Shown in pieces: positions 1-10,154 of a stretch of 64,000 nt of DNA. Positions within the stretch are counted from its first letter, which is position 1; each line of letters begins with the position of its first letter. The position numbers were made by a program, and so were the translations under genes. Source of the stretch: Nematopogon swammerdamellus (Eukaryota > Arthropoda > Insecta > Lepidoptera > Adelidae); assembly GCA_946902875.1 (NCBI GenBank), contig OX336343.1:13761361-13825360 (forward strand), read 5' to 3'. Under the pieces are notes generated by a model. The model saw only the letters and a program-made list of their open reading frames with translations. It did not search any database and had not been told where the DNA came from.

Positions 1-207
1 TTATTACTTCTCATGGGTATACGCAGTGCAAAAAAAAAGTCGGCCGGAGATAGAACATTTCAAGAAAGGGGCTAGGCATCTAGGCGAAAAGACTTCGGGA
101 TTTTTATAAAAGTAACTGAACTAAAATCAAATTTCTGAGCATATGACGAGAACGGGATTGGAGATCAGCAACAAGAGTATATATTTTCTATACTTACCTC
201 TCACGAC
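1..207. other. AT-rich non-coding flank
   Basis: No coding signal or recognisable element was seen. The stretch lies upstream of the first visible host-gene exon, so it is either an intron of the TARP gene or intergenic DNA. Confidence 0.4.
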
Positions 208-312
208 CGAAGCGAAGCACTGGTATGGCACCTAGTTCACCAAGGTGTTATGGGCTGACATCTCGGATATAGTAGGTGATTTAGCCAACCCTGTGAGTTT
301 CCATTAAAAAAT
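208..312 (+). mobile_element. SINE 3' fragment
   Basis: This is a diverged copy of the 3' third of the SINE family that is complete at 45267-45650. The shared landmarks are a GGCACCTAGTTCACC stretch, GGGCTGACATC, and a short A-rich tail after TTTCCAT. The 5' part is missing, as in a typical 5'-truncated retroposon. Confidence 0.75.
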
Positions 313-621
313 CGCGCCGCCGAACTAGCGTTACGGCCTCACTCTTCATGATAGTTACTTGTTTCATATACATACACAAGCTGTGCCCGCGGCTCCACCC
401 GCTCTCATATTTCACTTCACTGCTAACCTCGTAAGCCATTTAGCGTGATAGTAAGTAGCCTATAGTTGATGGGAAGAATCAAGCTATCCGTAGAATTTTG
501 TTTTATTAAAATCGGTTCAGTGGTTCTCGAGTTATAAGCGGACAGACAGACATACACTCAGACACTCAGACAGAAAGCAGACGTTGGATTTTATTATAGG
601 TAAGGATACATGGAATAACGA
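313..621. other. Repeat-derived intronic or intergenic DNA
   Basis: The stretch contains 'AAAATCGGTTCAGTGGTT' followed by GACAGACAGACATACACTC-like simple repeats near 510-575. This is a combination I associate with the 3' ends of dispersed lepidopteran repeats. No ORF of interest was seen. Confidence 0.4.
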
Positions 622-771
622 TAAGTATAACCCAATTTTTTTAACTCTGCACTTCGAGCTTCCGCTTACTTCCTGAAGCTCTGCAGCAAGTAAGTGTGGA
701 TTCAGTGCTGACAACCTTAACGAATTTGACAGCTCGAAGTGCACAGTTAAAAAAAATAGGTTATACTTACA
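622..771. mobile_element. Small MITE with about 38-bp terminal inverted repeats
   Basis: The ends mirror each other. AAGTATAACCCAATTTTTTT followed by AACTCTGCACTTCGAGCT on the left matches, in reverse complement, AGCTCGAAGTGCACAGTT and AAAAAAATAGGTTATACTT on the right. The interior is only about 75 bp and non-coding, so this is a non-autonomous DNA transposon. The superfamily is not identifiable from the ends. Confidence 0.75.
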
Positions 772-1295
772 AATATTTACCCGCGTCCTACGTCTATTTA
801 CATTTTAAATCAAGGAGTGTGGCTCCTTTTGGTTCAAGTAAACTTTTTGCGAATTTAATGTTAAGGGGCGGATACTGGCTAGCTGGACTAACTCTGGAAG
901 AGCATAATAATATGTAACGGTAACATAATTTATAAAAAGTTAAATTGCAAATTTAAAAAACCCCCGACAATCAGTAACCCTTAAAAAATAAAAAAATAAT
1001 TTACAGCTTAGTTAATTAGAGGCGTCTCTACACTCCGATTCGCCATAATTTAACATTAAACATTTAGCATTTAGCCAATTCGATTATCACAGCAAAGAAG
1101 AACTGGCAAGTACCTTCGCTCGATGCTTTTTTTTTTATTTCCACTAAGGTAGTCTACATTTAAAGTGTTTGCCACTGCCTACACAGTACGAATATAATAG
1201 TGAATAGGTACTTGACCTTGGCACCGTCCTTCCACTTCCACTAGATAGTTATCTTGTCCTAATACTTTGCTAATCGTGGTGGTCTAATTTACCAG
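772..1295. other. Non-coding AT-rich stretch
   Basis: No ORF, inverted repeat or known family was recognised here. Confidence 0.35.
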
Positions 1296-1481
1296 AGTCC
1301 CCCTGTCCACATATTTCCCCCCAAGCACAGTCTCGGTTCCTTCAAGATAGGCGTGAATATAGGCACCTGTCAGGCCGGCATGGCATTCGCAGCCCCCGCA
1401 TGCGACCGAATGTCCATGGGCGTCGTTAGACACCTTATGAGTGGCTCGGTGCCACATGTCGCGCTTACCTATAAAACTATT
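1296..1481 (+). mobile_element. 3' end of a non-LTR retrotransposon, 5'-truncated
   Basis: The sequence CACATATTTCCCCCCAAG, then GGCGTGAATA, CACCTGTCAGGCCGGC, and CGACCGAATGTCCATGGGCG closely matches 33741-33935. In that copy the frame reads as the C-terminal tail of a LINE reverse-transcriptase ORF (FKRGVNEHLSG...). This copy has indels and is a dead fragment. Confidence 0.7.
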
Positions 1482-1711
1482 TAAAAAAATATAAAAACCG
1501 CCTTCAAAATGTATGAAATAAAAAAAATCTAACCCTGGAGTTGAAGGCGGTGGGTGTTAAAGAAGGCTACACAAATAACAAAGGATATCATCCACTCATG
1601 TTTTCTTTCATGCATCATTTTTGCTTGCTTTAGAACCGCCTTCAACTCTAGGGTTCGATTTTTTTTTATTTCATAAATTTGTGAAGGCGGTTTTTATATT
1701 TTTTTAAATGG
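1482..1711. mobile_element. MITE with about 70-bp terminal inverted repeats
   Basis: The left end (TTTAAAAAAATATAAAAACC, then GCCTTCAAAATGTATGAAAT) is the reverse complement of the right end (ATTTCATAAATTTGTGAAGG, then CGGTTTTTATATTTTTTTAAA). A second inner inverted block, AACCCTGGAGTTGAAGGCGG against CCGCCTTCAACTCTAGGGTT, extends the arms to roughly 70 bp. The loop of about 90 bp is non-coding. Confidence 0.85.
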
Positions 1712-1739
1712 TTTTAATTTCACAGTTTTTTTTTGTAAT

Positions 1740-1948
1740 TTTTTGCTATTAATGTACTCGGCTCGCCTCGCTTTCCAATCCGATCTTGAATAAATTGAAA
1801 TGGGACCACACGGGAAGCACCAGCTTTCAAATAAAAAAAAGATTCATCAAATTCGGTTACCCAGTCGAAAGTTCTGAGGTAACAAACATAAAAAAAAATA
1901 CAGTCGAATTGAGAACCTCCTCCTTTTTTTTTAAGTCGGTTAAAAAAA
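1740..1948 (-). repeat. Dispersed repeat abutting an exon
   Basis: On the minus strand this reads TTAACCGACTT, a poly-A stretch, GGAGGAGGTTCTCAATTCGA, then a region ending near GGACCACACGGGAAGC. The same head recurs at 2640-2692, 29222-29270, 45727-45780 and partly at 46200 and 46530. It is a dispersed family that I associate with lepidopteran genomes. This copy ends 40 bp before the splice acceptor of the first visible TARP exon. Confidence 0.75.
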
Positions 1949-1988
1949 AGAATAATAATTGAACGAGCTTGCCAACATCGCATTTCAG

Positions 1989-2227
1989 ACCGCAGCCGCC
2001 GTCGCCGACGCTCGTCGCCAAGATAGACTCGTCTGTGGCGTGCCTGTGGCTGCTGACGCCGCTGTCGGCGGGGACGGCCGCGCTGGCCGCCCTCGTCGCC
2101 GTCTCCACCAACAACTGGCTGCTCACCGAGGAGAACCTCCCCAACCCGGCCTTCAACGGAACCGGCGAGAACTATCATCTAGCGTTACTCACCATCTCAG
2201 GCCTTTGGAGGATGTGCCATACTGAAC
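1989..2227 (+). CDS. stg1: TARP (stargazin-like) exon A: TM1 and first extracellular loop
   Basis: This is the first visible exon of a stargazin-like TARP, a four-pass auxiliary subunit that in animals binds AMPA/kainate-type glutamate receptors at the neuronal plasma membrane. The acceptor is CATTTCAG/ACC and the donor is GAAC/GTGAGT. The frame begins with one base finishing a split codon and ends in phase 1. Visible residues 16-38 form TM1 (VACLWLLTPLSAG...). They are followed by NNWLL, the glycosylation sequon FNGTG at residues 55-59, and GLWRMC at residues 71-76, which together give the W...GLW...C hallmark of the claudin/PMP22/CACNG superfamily. The N-terminus and start codon are not in this exon. 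Codon composition is GC-rich against an AT-rich background, as expected for real coding sequence. The symbol is by analogy with Drosophila stg1, and a different TARP paralog is possible. Confidence 0.9.
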
Positions 2228-2394
2228 GTGAGTTTACATTTTGTGTGTTTTATTTAACTTTTGATAAACGTATGTAATGAGTAGAGAGTACTGTGAATTA
2301 CAAGTCAGAGGTAAATCTAAAACTAAACTAAACAAATTTTAACTAGATAAAAGGAATATAACGTAACTCTTTTTAGGTAAAAAGCGACTTAAAC
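2228..2394. other. Start of TARP intron 1
   Basis: AT-rich sequence with nothing recognised. The intron opens with a strong GTGAGT donor and ends at the acceptor at 9029. Confidence 0.5.
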
Positions 2395-2692
2395 CCCTGG
2401 AGTACCTCCTTTCCAACATAAAAAGAATCATCGGATCGGTTAACGTGGTATAGAACTATTCGCTCATTTCTCATGAACATGCTTATGCAAATTTAAGAGT
2501 TTGGTTCTCATGGATCCTATTATCAGAACTTGACCAAATTATGGAATATGAGAACACTGCTAAGGTACCCTCTTTCTAATAAAAAAGAACCAACGAAATC
2601 AGTCCACGTAGTAAAGAATTATCGCTGAACATGCATAAAAAAAGGTTCCGACGAATTGTGAACCTCCTTCTTTTTTTAAAGTCGGTTAAAAG
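2395..2692 (-). repeat. Diverged dispersed repeat (same family as 1740-1948)
   Basis: The head near 2640-2692 reads, on the minus strand, TTTTAACCGACTTTAAAAAA, then GAAGGAGGTTCACAATTCG. Further related A-rich blocks with CTACTAAGG-like motifs extend left to about 2395. The copy is degenerate. Confidence 0.55.
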
Positions 2693-3140
2693 GCAAGGTC
2701 GGATAGAATTAATTAACTGAATAGAATATATCAGAATATCCAACTCAGCCGGCTCACCCACAGCGTACCCAGAACACTGGCCGCATTGCAGTGTTGAATT
2801 CATTATGTATTGTGTTTCAGACTAGGAACTTTGAAGAAGATGAGAAAATACTGAATAGTAACGATGAACTTCTCTTGAACAATTGTTATAGTTACTCCTA
2901 TTTAAATATACGATTAATGCGGAAGATACGTCAAAGAATATGCATTATTCAAATCCATTTACCTAATCTCCTAAAAGGAGTCTAGGCTACAAGGAATGTT
3001 TGAAAAAAATAATAATAGGAAAACAGTAATTTTTCACTGCGTAAATCTGCATATATATTTTAATACTGATACAGAACCGCTTTCGTTGAAACTGAATAAA
3101 AGAAGAAAGCGTTCAAAATATATTTTCTAAGTGAAATATT
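2693..3140. other. Intronic DNA, unassigned
   Basis: A splice-acceptor-like TTGTGTTTCAG lies at 2810-2820. It would put a stop codon in the TARP frame at once, so it is not counted as an exon. Nothing else was recognised. Confidence 0.35.
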
Positions 3141-4520
3141 ACTCACGTCTAATAATATATGCCGCTTCTTCGCGTCAGAGTAAACCGCAAGGCAGTGCGC
3201 GGTAAAATATTTCAGCCGCCAGAGAGCTCCACGGTCCAACTTCCGGTAGACTCGCGACACGAAGACAATGACGGAGCGTCCGCGAGGCGGGGAGGGGCGG
3301 CGCTAGCGGCGACTGAGCAGGGACGGCAGTAAGCGTACGCGTGTGTACGCGAATTCACGCACAAATACGTGACGTACGTGACGCTTAAAGTTGGATATAT
3401 GAAATTCTCATTGAAACCGAAAAAACTGTCGCACTGCAAACGTTCGCGTAAATCGTCGCCAAGGCAAGAAAATCTATGGTCATATGGGTAGGGCATGTCA
3501 ACATTTACCCCTCGAAGGAAGTACGTGTATTTTGTTACCTTTGCACGAGATCGTTTGTTGTGACTGTGAGTCACCATCCCCAAGAGGTGGCAGTGCTGGA
3601 CCGACGACGCGGGGACGGCGTTCACCGCAAGCGTACGTACTTACATACAATGCGTTCCCGTTTCCTGCTGCTGACAGGAAATGCATTGTCCTGTCGCATT
3701 GCCGCGGCCGCCTCTGTCGCCCGCCCCGCTCCCTTTCCATTATAACCCGGTTGATGTGATGTTCCATTTCTGCATGTGTCCACTCATCAGCTGAACATTT
3801 CCTTTATTAAAAAGCACATCACTGGTATTTACTGCCCGCTGCAGCGCACGACGCGCAAACGACACTATCTGGCTGCGACGCGCGACGAGACGACGTGGTA
3901 TTACATAATGCGAGAACGCGAGAGTATTCTTGCAACGAGCTGCCAACTAACCCAGTTATGCATTTTCCTACCGAAGTATGTTGAGAGGGATATAAAGAAA
4001 TGATATTGTTTCTGCTGGGAATGCTTCTATTGTTGAAACCGTTCGCGTTTTATGTTTGCAACGATACTCGAAGAGAATCATCCCTCTGTAACACTCTCAA
4101 CAAAACGGAGATGATTTCGGATAGATCCGAATAGAGCGATTTGAGTTCGCCTTTGATCGCCCCTCGCGCGTGCCCTTAATATTCTATTTGTCAGTGCCGA
4201 GACAATCGCTCTCGGCTCAATCGATGGGCACCTATTCATTGGTATTCATTGAGACGCGAGGGATTGCCGTCATCGCGTCATATAATTGACAAGAGACAAG
4301 AGATGGGTATGACAAGTTCATTTATTTCGGCGAGAGCGAGCGCTGCTCGGAGGCTCGTTTTTGTCGCGTTCGCCCCATTCACCCCCAACCCCTCCCTACC
4401 CCCTCCCGGCTTCTCGCACGAACTCGTGACAGCGCGCATTAGTAGTTTCCGTCCCACTTACGGCCCGCTCAAAGCGACGAGATATGGCTAGAGATTTGCT
4501 GAATATGAGGGGGTTATCAT
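3141..4520. other. CpG-rich intronic segment, possibly regulatory
   Basis: The composition shifts to GC and CpG richness, notably at 3230-3340, 3590-3740, 3840-3900 and 4320-4470, with runs such as GCGGGGAGGGGCGGCGCTAG. ORFs on both strands look like composition by-products. A minus-strand donor-like GACGTGAGTA ends at 3146. No family or coding domain was recognised. It could be a promoter, an enhancer or an old insertion. Confidence 0.35.
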
Positions 4521-4859
4521 CGCTGGATATCAGTTTTCACTTTTGCCGCTTAGGGGAGCGTTGCGAAATAACATTGCGAGAGAATGGTTAAGAAGTGTTA
4601 CCACTTTTGATTTATTTTCTTTCAAATCTACCTAATACTAAAATATAACCTATGAATAATTAAATAACATAAAAAAATACAAAGTAAAACTAAAATAATA
4701 ATTTAATAAAAGAAAAAATATATAGTCCCGTTAAGCCCAGCAGCCACGCTGGCTGCGCTGCCCCTCTGAATCTCGAGGCTGATTCACGCTACGAGATGAG
4801 CCTTATAGGTGGGTCACCAGACATGTCGACAAGCATATAGCTTAACTTGCCGACGAAAT
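4521..4859. other. AT-rich intronic stretch
   Basis: No feature was seen apart from the transition into LINE-derived sequence near 4730-4860, where ATGAGCCTTATAGGTGGGTC is probably the 3' untranslated part of the LINE fragment that follows. Confidence 0.35.
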
Positions 4860-5460
4860 ATTTTTATTCTGGTGTCCATGCACCGAGGGTCTCGGCGGTG
4901 AGCGCCACGAAAATATAGGTATCGGCAACGCAGCCGTATTTACGCCACTTGTTGGCGGCGGCTGTAGTCGCTGCAGGCCCGACCGAAAGAGAGGAAAGTG
5001 AAATGTGGGTCGGTGCTAACGTGTCGATGCATGTTGCGTCCCACACGAGCACCTTTCCATGTTGCCACGGAACCACGATCAGGCCGTCAGGTCTTTTGCC
5101 GTCAGACCGGCCGATCTCTTGTGGCTCCAGTAAGTCTTAGCTTCCTTAGAAGTCTGCTGAAGTCAGCGCTATCTTTAATATGTGGTTCAAACCTCTGAGG
5201 CGGACGAGACGGCCAGCACTTCTTGTGCAAAATAGCCCGTGGTGGCCCAAGGCATTGACCCTGGCGCCACAAACGCACTCGTGGGGATGATATAAATAGC
5301 ACCGATGCGAAGACCTATGGACGCTTTGAGTGTGTACCCGCCGAGAAGAGTTCCCAGGCTGGGAGAAGGATAGGTCTTCAACCACGCCCCAGATTCCATC
5401 ACGGATGACGCCAGGTTAAGGGCGCGGAAAATATCGGAGCTATTCTGGAGGAGGGATGCG
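4860..5460 (-). pseudogene. Decayed LINE reverse-transcriptase C-terminus
   Basis: Read on the minus strand in at least three shifting frames, it gives GAWLKTYPSPSLGTLL, then a segment with HPHECVCGARVNALGHHGL, then DGKRPDGLIVVPW, then GKVLVWDATCIDTLAPTH. These blocks, in this order, are typical of the C-terminal zinc-knuckle and tail region of a class of insect non-LTR retrotransposon RT proteins (pattern ...CVCG...LGHHGL...C...KRPDGLT..PW..GK.L.WD.T..DTLAP). Frameshifts separate the blocks near 5190-5240 and 5100-5150. The RT catalytic domain is absent, so this is a 5'-truncated dead copy. Confidence 0.8.
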
Positions 5461-5461
5461 T

Positions 5462-5503
5462 GATTGAATTATGCAATGCGTCTCACCATTGCATAATTCA
5501 ATC
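5462..5503. repeat. Perfect hairpin, 17-bp arms
   Basis: GATTGAATTATGCAATG is followed by an 8-base loop and then its exact reverse complement CATTGCATAATTCAATC. It sits immediately beyond the 5' break of the LINE fragment. No T-run or other terminator context is expected in a eukaryote, so it may be the remnant of a small foldback element. Confidence 0.8.
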
Positions 5504-7470
5504 CTAAACTTTTTGTTAGCTCTTAAAAAACTAACCCTAGGTAGATCGCTTTTAGTGAAGTCAACACTCGCCTAAAGAAGTTCAATTTATTTATTTTTCG
5601 TTCTGCATACTCGAGCCCGTTTGGATCCTCTCAGAATTTTTCCGATTCTCGTGATGTTTGCTTCAATAAAACGACCCCTAGACCCCTCAATCCCTCGACT
5701 CCTGGACTCTTTGATCCCTCAACCCCTTTTCGCTCCGCGCACTCATACTCGAACCCGTTTGGCTTTACTGTACAGCAGCCGCAGAACACGGAGGGCCCCC
5801 AGACCCTACGTCAGGAAAAAAACAGTATCCCTTCGTGAACCACACGGACCACTAAGTCCGTCTGCAGACTATTCGCTGGTTGGCACGGAACAGCCTCCTC
5901 GCAATGGTTAGCCGCGAGGTTCGGGCCCCCTAGTACTAAGCTAGTCTTAGCGGGCAGGCTACGATTCCCTGCTTCTCTGGGTCTCCCGGTCTCAGTGACT
6001 CCCGAACAGCAAGGTGGGCTCATACATATGTTTGAGCGTATATCGCATCCACGTCTCCGATCCGACCATATCCCTACGCAAGTTCAACTGACCTACTGGG
6101 TGTCAGCCAAACTCCAAGTGCAGCAAGCTACATCAGGAGTGTTTACACCAACACTCTGTGGTACTAACCCGGACGATATGGTGGAGGACCTGTGTACCAC
6201 AAGTAGCTGTTGTTCGTTGTTCGACCCGGGGGCACGTGTGGCATTATGAGTGCATATTAGCAGCCGCGGACGCTAACAACGATTCCCCCTAAATCTTATC
6301 CGTCTATATTTTGTCTGCCTGCAATGTAAACTACATACGTTTTAGAAGTATTCCATTAGACATTTATTTTAGACGATCTCCATTAGACATTTATTGTTCA
6401 ATTAGCGCAGTAAACTTTATTATAAGTATGACATTATTTCTCAGTATTTCATGTCCTTAGAACGCGCCAAATGACATAAAATACACGTCACGTAAAATGC
6501 CGTATCAGTTACAGCTAAATTTGAATTATCGAGAAAAACTAAAAAGAGAATCAGTGAAGCCTTAGTCGCGTCGTCGTCCAGAAATACTTTTTACTGTAGA
6601 CATTTATTTTCTCAGATTGTGATTTTGGATTACATGTAAGTATCTACTATCTATGCAGGGATTTGATTACGTAGTACAGTTCGATCACCAAGCAATGTTA
6701 AGTTATTATTCATAGCTTGCGTGTAACTACTCGCACCAGCCACAGCAGCACACAGCACACAACAGAGCCGCTCGGAGGATGCTTAGGTATTGAGTCTACT
6801 CCTATAATTAATGATGATGATGATGATTGTCACAAAAGTTAAAAAAAATTATGAATGTATAAAAATCAGGCCATTTACATCGCGAATAGTACTGTATAAA
6901 TAATAGGCGGCGACAAAACTGCTTTTGCGGATAAATCTGGTAGGCTTCGCAGAACATGAAATTGTAAAATATAAATAAATAAATATAAACTTTAAAATAA
7001 AAGTAAATACTTAAAGTAATAAAATTATTACATATTAAACTATAAACCCGACTGCATAAAAACCTAAATATAAATAAGAAAAACAATCTAGCAAATTATA
7101 TTTTATGAAACCCCTTCACCGTTCAAATACTACCCTTTCAACATTTCAAATACTTCTATAACTCCGCATATTCCCTATTTTATCTTGCCTATAAATATTT
7201 TTAATTAAAATCGGGGCGTCGACTGCTGCGGCTCGTTTATTAATTTAATCGCGATAAAGTCGGTGAAAACTCTAAGTGAATCGGTTGAGTAGTTTTCGAG
7301 AGAAATAACAAGAAAGCTAACCGAATTGGTACTTTCGACTGCGTTCGACCCCACTGCTCAGCTCATGTGAATAATGGCGTGATGCTAATATAGTATATAA
7401 CCTGGCGGAGATATGTCATATTACATAGGCAAAAACCGCAAGCGAATAGGTTGCGCTGTTCTTGAGTTAT
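5504..7470. other. Unassigned intronic DNA
   Basis: Degenerate CCCTCAATCCCTCGACTCC-like repeats lie at 5670-5725. A moderately GC-rich block lies at 5740-6250 with short unrelated ORFs. AT-rich sequence with a (GAT)n run follows at 6811-6827. No family was recognised with confidence. Confidence 0.3.
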
Positions 7471-7791
7471 TACATACATGCATGCATACATACATACATG
7501 CATACATACATGCATACATACATGCATATATACATACATACATACATACATACATACATACATACATACATACATACATGCATGCATACATACATGCATG
7601 CATACATACATACATACATACATACATGCATACATACATACATACATGCATGCATGCATGCATGCATGCATGCATACATACATACATACATACATAAATA
7701 CATACATACATACATACATACATACATACATACATACATACATACATACATACATACATACATACATACATACATACATACATACATACAT
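7471..7791. repeat. (CATA)n tetranucleotide microsatellite
   Basis: About 320 bp of CATA/TACA units, interspersed with CATG (GCAT) variants in the left two-thirds. It is open in several frames on both strands only because of its periodicity. It lies in TARP intron 1. Confidence 0.97.
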
Positions 7792-8137
7792 CCATATCAC
7801 ATATACATACAGATCACCTTTAGTTTACCGTTGACATTTCATAAATTGTTAAACTCTCTACAAATATCACACAGTAAGTATGATCACGAGAAGGTAAAAT
7901 TCTGATACTGTTCCTAACTTGATTGATCAACGGTGTTAATTTGGTGTGTGTACTTAAGTGATGTACTTAAGTACATAGTGCATTAGGAAAGGCGATATGT
8001 GGCACCGAACCACCTGTTCCTAAGTGCTAACGGTGTCCATGAACATTGAATGAGGCGTGCAAGTCGCGAATATCATGCCGACTTTTTCAAGTCCAGTTAG
8101 TCCAGGATTGAAAGTTGTATTAAGGAAGAGGAACATT
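7792..8137. other. Unassigned intronic DNA
   Basis: No feature was recognised. It includes a repeated TACTTAAG pair near 7950-7975. Confidence 0.3.
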
Positions 8138-8554
8138 TATATAAGGTGTATCCAAACTAACTGCAAATATTTTGGGAGGGATACATATACGCCATAATAA
8201 ACGTAAACGTTAAGCAAAAAACGTTAAATAACGTTAAGCAAAAAAAAACTATATTTTTAAAAACTATAAAAACTATAGTTTTCGAGAAATTTAACAAAGT
8301 ATGTCTATGTTCTAACGATGTAAACGTGCCACAGGGTATCTAAACAGCTGATTATTTGCCGCGCGCCGCGCCGCGGTGCCCGTGCGTTCAAGGTCATTAA
8401 CTTCAGTGACCTCAAATAATCAGCTGTTTCGGTACCTAGTGGCACTTTCGTGCAATTTCTCGAAAAGTAATGCAAATTTTTTTTTTTATTTAATATATGG
8501 ATCTGTAGCTTATTTTCAATAATATCTGTAGTTAATATGGAAACCCTATATGTA
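8138..8554. mobile_element. Diverged palindromic MITE (type A)
   Basis: The outer ends resemble each other in inverse. TATAAGGTGTATCCAAACTA, then ACTGCAAATATT on the left pairs with AATATCTGTAGTTAATATGG, then AAACCCTATA on the right. The inner arms are clearer: AAACAGCTGATTATTTG at 8342 against CAAATAATCAGCTGTTT near 8414-8430, and TTTCGAGAAATTTAAC against CAATTTCTCGAAAAGT. It shares the TATATAAGGTGT start and the TTTCTCGAAAAGTAAT inner motif with the MITE at 10155, so the two are relatives. Confidence 0.7.
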
Positions 8555-8565
8555 TAATAAGATGT

Positions 8566-8957
8566 TTAATTTTTTTTTTTATGGAAACTGACACGGTTGG
8601 CTACATCACCTACAACGTCCGTGATGTCAGCCCATAACACCGGGTGAACTAGGTGCCATGTCAGTGCTTCCCCCTTTGATCGTGCCAGCTACACTGAACT
8701 GGTCGGAAAACACAAACTATATACATAGCCGTTTAGACCGACGTTTCATTCAGTGCGGTGGTACCAACCCGGGCGGGTTAAACCCTACCACCAAGTAAGA
8801 TTAGGAGGGAAGGGACCTACAGTTTTACGAGGAATCCGAACCTCGGTCAGCCTCCAACGGTCAGCGGTCACCCATCCAAGTACTGACCGCACCCAGCGTT
8901 GCTTAACATTCAATAGCGACATTTGACTGTCTGCACCACTGAGCTATCGAGGCTGAC
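8566..8957 (-). mobile_element. SINE, near full length
   Basis: On the minus strand the element runs from the tRNA-like head (GTCAGCCTCGATAGCTCAG, here at 8940-8957) through the 5S-like block (GGATGGGTGACCGCTGAC at about 8870) to GGTTGGTACCACCGC, GGGCTGACATCACGGACG and TTTCCAT plus poly(A) (the T-run at 8571). It ends 73 bp before TARP exon B, inside the intron, with its tail pointing away from the exon. Confidence 0.9.
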
Positions 8958-9029
8958 AATGTGTGGTTATACTTAGGGGAAAATGTAGACAATAATATTA
9001 GTGATGATAAGATGTGATTGTGTGGACAG

Positions 9030-9122
9030 CCGGCGGGACCGTGTTCCGGTGCGGCGACATCCCCTACTTCCCGCTGGGCCAGTACACTCCGGACCCCAGC
9101 GACTCCACGACCGCCATTCCCT
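9030..9122 (+). CDS. stg1: TARP exon B: rest of first extracellular loop
   Basis: A 93-nt exon with acceptor GTGGACAG/CCG and donor CCCT/GTGAGT. It enters and leaves in phase 1, as the flanking exons require. It encodes PGGTVFRCGDIPYFPLG, then YTPDPSDSTTAIP. The cysteine (visible residue 87) is the second of the conserved loop cysteines that pairs with GLWRMC in exon A. The YFP..QY.PDP.DST.AIP stretch is characteristic of insect and vertebrate TARPs just before TM2. Its neighbours are SINEs within 75 bp upstream and 250 bp downstream. Confidence 0.92.
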
Positions 9123-9367
9123 GTGAGTATAGCCTTTGTCAGTAGGTATCTATGTACGTATATGTAGTAGGCATATTGTTCTTCTTTCCTTTTTATTTAC
9201 TGGTCAAGTGGTCACTAACTGACATTCAGGAATATAAAAATAATGTTGTAGTTGTATATGTTTATAAACTATAAACAATGGTGAAAGTAAGACAGGGAGA
9301 ACGCAATAATATGGTAGATTTGTTTCGTTTAGATAATTCAAGATTATTTATTTCAAAACAATCCACA

Positions 9368-9458
9368 TTTTTTATGGAAACTGACACGGTTGGCTACATC
9401 ACATGCAAAGTCCGTGATGTCAGCCCATAACACCGGGTGAGCTACGTGCCATGTCAGT
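9368..9458 (-). mobile_element. SINE 3' fragment with own A-tail
   Basis: About 90 bp of the SINE 3' end (GGCACGTAGCTCACCCGGTG on the minus strand to TTTCCAT and poly-A). It is directly continuous with the poly-A tail of the complete SINE at 9459-9843. The junction falls at CTGACATGGCAC, an interior site of the element. Confidence 0.85.
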
Positions 9459-9843
9459 TTTTTTTTTTATGGAAACTGACACGGTTGGCTACATCAACTA
9501 CAACATCCGGAGATGTCAGCCCATAACACCGGATGAACTAGGTGCCATGTCAGTGCTTCCCTTCGGTCGTGCCGGCTACACTGAACTAGACTGAAAACAC
9601 AAACTATTTACTTAGCCGTTTCGACCGACGATTTATTCAGTGCGGCGGTACTAGCCCGGGCGGGTTGAACCCTACCACCTAGTAAGGTAAGAAGGGAAGA
9701 GACTTACAGTTTTACGTGGAATCCGAACCACGGTCAGCCTCCAACGGCCGAGCGGTCACCAATCCAAGTATTGACCGGCCCAGCGTTGCTTAACAATCAA
9801 TAGCGACAGTCGACTGTCTGCACCACTGAGCTATCGAGACTGA
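9459..9843 (-). mobile_element. SINE, near full length
   Basis: A complete minus-strand copy from the tRNA-like head (9815-9843) to the A-tail (T-run at 9459-9470). Together with 9368-9458 it forms a SINE-within-SINE arrangement. It lies at the start of the 39-kb TARP intron. Confidence 0.9.
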
Positions 9844-10154
9844 CAAAAGTGCTTGTTGTGTAGAAAATATTATTATAGTTAGGTGAAAACTTTTAAAAAC
9901 ATTTACAATTGAAAAAAAGTGAATAAAAACCACAAGGAAAACTCTAAATACAGAAGCGTCTATTTAAAATACAAAATGTGAATGAAATATATTTCATCGT
10001 ATTTCAAATAGTCATAATAATTTATGCAATCACAATTAATAATGCCATTTAAAATCAAATCAAATTAAGAAGGTAACCAACAATAACGAAATTACAAAAC
10101 CTTACATTAATACTTTTTTAATGAATTACAGTCGGAGTAATAAGTAATTGTTGG
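9844..10154. other. AT-rich intronic stretch
   Basis: Nothing was recognised. Confidence 0.4.

Noticed and set aside
2811..2985. Extra TARP exon after acceptor-like TTGTGTTTCAG
   Set aside because: Joining to exon A gives an immediate stop codon, and the sequence has no TARP similarity.
7363..7905. Several 94-147-codon frames on both strands (MYVCMYVC, YIHTYIHT)
   Set aside because: They are translations of the (CATA)n microsatellite.
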